From contig PIVJ01000023.1 in the NCBI GenBank assembly GCA_003353955.1, positions 1-36,903 of the forward strand: a stretch of DNA of 36,903 bases. Direction: 5' to 3'. Shown piece by piece: positions 35,139-36,903 of this stretch; the stretch's first letter is position 1; each line of letters opens with the position of its first letter. The notes beneath the pieces are model-generated. The model was not told the DNA's origin, did not search any database, and saw nothing but the letters and a program-made list of their open reading frames with translations. This DNA comes from Bacteroidota bacterium. Its GTDB lineage: Bacteria; Bacteroidota; Bacteroidia; Bacteroidales; GCA-2711565. Position numbers and translations under genes: made by a program.

Positions 35139-35906
35139 ATGAAGAAAATTACAAATGATAAATCGATAAATGAAAACCAAAAATATCTTGGTTTATTAAT
35201 TGATGATTTTCTCGTTGAATTAAAAAATGATTCCAAAAAGAATGAGCAAAAAATATTAGAATTATGCCAGGTTGGGAAATTTTTAATGTTTTTTGAAAAT
35301 GACTGCATAATTGAAAAGCTTTGCGAAGAACCAGATTTTATATTAAAAAACAAACATACTCGAATTGGACTTGAGCATCAACAGGTAATAGACCAAGACT
35401 CAAAAGCAAAAGAAGGGTTCTTTGAAAATATTTGCGCTCATGCAGAAAGCAAATTAAGACAGGATAAAGATTTACCAAACTTCTTGGCTAACATTTATTT
35501 CGAGCCACATCTAAGTAGAAAAATAAGTGACAAAAATAAATACATTAATGAAATCTATAGAATAGTAAAACACTACATTTTAAATGAGGTATTATTAGAA
35601 AATGATATCATTGAGAGTATTCACTCCATGAATCATTCACAAATAAATGTAAATGCTAATTTAGCTGCTTGGTGGCAAAAAGACATTAACGAAGAAATAA
35701 TCAGAAATGCTATTAAGAAAAAAGATGATAAAATTGAGTCTTACATTTCAAACACAAATTTACCTCAATGGTTACTATTAGTTATTGGTGGTGTTGGTGA
35801 AAGCTCGTACATATTTGAAAATAAATTTGACCTAAAAATAGAAACTAGATTTGAAAAAGTTTTCTTATTGGAAGACTTTTATAATAATTTATACGAATTA
35901 AAATAA
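35139..35906 (+). CDS. Unknown protein with PD-(D/E)xK nuclease-like motif
   Basis: A 255-residue soluble protein with no signal or membrane helix. The only recognisable motif is PDFIL at 65-69 followed by RIGLEHQQV at 75-83: an Asp, a hydrophobic spacer and E-x-Q, the arrangement of PD-(D/E)xK nucleases with Gln for Lys. The C-terminal part KKKDDKIESYI...LPQWLLLVIGG (about 193-219) resembles the end of many uncharacterised Bacteroidota proteins of this kind. Catalysis is not proven. A TTG in the same frame at 35115 is possible, but ATG 35139 (MKKITN) is preferred. Low-GC codon use and the sparse surroundings suggest horizontal acquisition. A broken membrane mini-gene follows after 6 bases. 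Confidence 0.6.
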   Translation: MKKITNDKSINENQKYLGLLIDDFLVELKNDSKKNEQKILELCQVGKFLMFFENDCIIEKLCEEPDFILKNKHTRIGLEHQQVIDQDSKAKEGFFENICAHAESKLRQDKDLPNFLANIYFEPHLSRKISDKNKYINEIYRIVKHYILNEVLLENDIIESIHSMNHSQINVNANLAAWWQKDINEEIIRNAIKKKDDKIESYISNTNLPQWLLLVIGGVGESSYIFENKFDLKIETRFEKVFLLEDFYNNLYELK

Positions 35907-35911
35907 AAATT

Positions 35912-36099
35912 ATGTCTGAAACATTATCATAATTAGTTCGATCTTAGGAATAATTGTAGCCATTGTCACAGCTATCAGTTTCTTTAGAAACTCCAAAACA
36001 AAACTTAAAATACTTCTTTTTATTTCGGTCTTGTTGCTCACATCCGAATCTTTTGTCCTTTATCCCAGACCTCGTCTTTCTTTTGTTGATACGACATGA
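35912..36099 (+). pseudogene. Possible frameshifted small membrane protein
   Basis: ATG 35912 reads MSETLS and stops at once (TAA 35930-35932). Shifting by one base opens a frame of about 56 codons from 35932 to TGA 36097-36099. It encodes two hydrophobic segments (ISSILGIIVAIVTAISFF and LKILLFISVLLLTSESFV) separated by RNSKTK, then PRPRLSFVDTT. The coherent membrane pattern in the second frame, with a plausible start in the first, suggests a recent one-base deletion. It sits 5 bases after the PD-(D/E)xK-like gene and could have been its partner. A sequencing error would give the same picture. I do not recognise the family. Confidence 0.4.
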
Positions 36100-36135
36100 C
36101 TTTAATTTTTAAATTCACATATATGTATGGGGAAG

Positions 36136-36167
36136 CGTGACAAGCTCATGTAAAATAAAATGTCACG
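36136..36167. promoter_or_regulatory. Inverted repeat upstream of the sigma factor gene
   Basis: CGTGACA (36136-36142) and TGTCACG (36161-36167) are perfect 7-base complements 18 bases apart, about 32-63 bases before ATG 36199. This may be an operator for a dimeric regulator or part of the sigma gene's own promoter region. No family can be named. Confidence 0.35.
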
Positions 36168-36198
36168 GATTATCATACTTATAATTGAGATTTGATTT

Positions 36199-36732
36199 AT
36201 GACAAAAACAATAACTTTAAAACCTTTAACCAATGAAGCATTAGCCGACCTATTTCTTTCAATGGCAATGAAAGATGATGATAGGAAAGAAGCAGAGATA
36301 GCTTTTGCTGAATTCTATAATCGTTATAAAAACTATTTATATACGGTTGTTAGGAATGCTTGTAAATCGTGGGAAATGTATGGAGATGAATCAATTCAAG
36401 CTGTACACGAAAACACTTTTTTAAAAGTTTATGAAAAAGCAGACAGTTTTTTGATAATTGAAAATATTGCTTTTGAATGTCAGGAATTAAGAATGAAATC
36501 TTGGCTTGGTAAAATTGCTCATCGAGAGATGTTGTCAATACTGCGACAATTTAAAGATGAAAAAGAAAAAATAGGCTATCGTGATGACATGACGTTTATT
36601 GAAAAACTTGGCGAAGAAACAAATCCGCAAGATTCGGAGAAGATTTTACTCGTGGAGTCAGCCTTAAAATCTCTTAGTGAGGGAGATAGGCATATTCTAA
36701 TTACATATAAAGACCGTTGCACGGTAATTTAA
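36199..36732 (+). pseudogene. ECF-like sigma-70 factor interrupted at its 3' end
   Basis: The first 171 codons resemble an extracytoplasmic-function sigma factor. Region 2 includes FAEFYNRYKNYLYTVVRNAC, ENTFLKVYEKADSF and WLGKIAHREMLSILR (about 36-115). The beginning of region 4 follows (VESALKSLSEGDRHILITY, 154-172). The helix-turn-helix that should follow for -35 recognition is missing: the frame runs into foreign sequence at about 36711 and stops at TAA 36730-36732, just where an IS5-like element begins. The protein is therefore probably unable to bind its promoter. The rest of the gene would lie beyond the element, outside the window. An inverted repeat sits in its upstream region. Confidence 0.7.
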
Positions 36733-36903
36733 GAAAAAATAGCTATAAAAAAACTCATTAAGTACCTGTTTGTCAGTATGTAAAGTTGTATATTTGTCTT
36801 ATGAAATTATACAAAGAACCTACATTAGCAGACAGTATTTGTGATTTACGCACAAGAAAGATAAAAAAGACATTTTTTACTCAAATAAATATACTTATTG
36901 ATT
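36712..36903 (+). mobile_element. Left part of an IS5-like insertion sequence
   Basis: Sigma factor coding sequence ends abruptly at about 36711. The following bases start with GACCGTTGCACGGT, a terminal-repeat-like GC-rich motif, and after about 90 bases lead into a transposase start at 36801. The exact left end, target duplication and family need the right end, which is beyond the window. Confidence 0.55.
36801..36903 (+). CDS. Transposase, N-terminal 34 residues (partial, IS5-like)
   Basis: From ATG 36801 the frame is open to the window end. The residues begin MKLYKEPTLADSICDL and continue RTRKIKKTFFTQINILID, which resembles the conserved N-terminus of IS5-family transposases of Bacteroidota, where this helix precedes the DDE domain. 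The catalytic part is not in the window, so integrity is unknown. A short leader of about 90 bases from the presumed element end precedes the start, normal for such elements. Confidence 0.6.
   Translation, partial: MKLYKEPTLADSICDLRTRKIKKTFFTQINILID

Noticed and set aside
1-36903. Search for CRISPR arrays, tRNA and rRNA genes.
   Set aside because: No regularly spaced short repeats and no cloverleaf or rRNA-like sequence were seen by eye; a covariance search would be needed to exclude small RNAs.

Overview
The window is a slice of a Bacteroidota chromosome that is AT-rich, densely coding and mostly housekeeping. The assignment rests on three things. First, there is a mutY-ssb-gldE-gldD run typical of the phylum. 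Second, several promoters carry a TAnnTTTG -7 box instead of TATAAT, with almost no Shine-Dalgarno sequences. Third, there are phylum-typical proteins: a PorT-like beta-barrel, a Porphyromonas-type M28 glutaminyl cyclase, an 800-residue FtsX-type permease and a tiny AURKAIP1/COX24-like basic protein between HU and RNase G. I cannot fix the genus; GldD/GldE point to the gliding/type IX secretion branches.

Layout. Bases 1-154 are the tail of an IS4-like element. From 192 to 7537 lie an M16 lipoprotein protease, DNA polymerase I (minus) and a PIN-PhoH ATPase. From 7558 to 11883 a compact minus-strand run encodes an NtrC-type response regulator, its histidine kinase, a nitroreductase and an M28 cyclase. 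Divergently, 12087-17789 encodes a MacAB-like exporter: HlyD-type adaptor, ABC ATPase and FtsX-like permease. This exporter block is interrupted between ATPase and permease by a dispersed palindromic repeat, an 87-residue unknown gene and a decayed IS4-like transposase. From 17944 to 18665 are an NTF2-like secreted protein and a lone TfoX C-terminal domain. The minus strand then carries lnt, hflX, trpS, rng, the AURKAIP1-like gene and HU. The plus strand from 25033 carries mutY, ssb, gldE, gldD, corA, asnS, rpoN and a PAP2-like membrane protein, facing a minus-strand outer-membrane barrel. After 34.6 kb the character changes to accessory: sparse coding, a PD-(D/E)xK-like unknown protein, a frameshifted small membrane gene, and an ECF-like sigma factor whose 3' end is cut by an IS5-like element running off the window.

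How the parts may work together. The NtrC-type regulator needs sigma-54, and rpoN is also in the window. Two good -24/-12 type sites lie upstream of the adaptor gene (12041) and the NTF2-like gene (17902), at nearly the same distance from their start codons. This suggests one sigma-54 envelope-export regulon, which is an inference. Lnt, GldD, the M16 protease and the cyclase are all linked to lipoprotein or envelope biogenesis.

The most unusual signals are three copies of a roughly 126-base intergenic repeat (14103, 26664, 30027) with two GC-rich stems and a compensatory base-pair change between copies; the 29-residue gene at 24508-24597; and the disrupted accessory cluster at 35.1-36.9 kb. 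I saw no CRISPR array, no tRNA or rRNA gene and no convincing complete new defence system.
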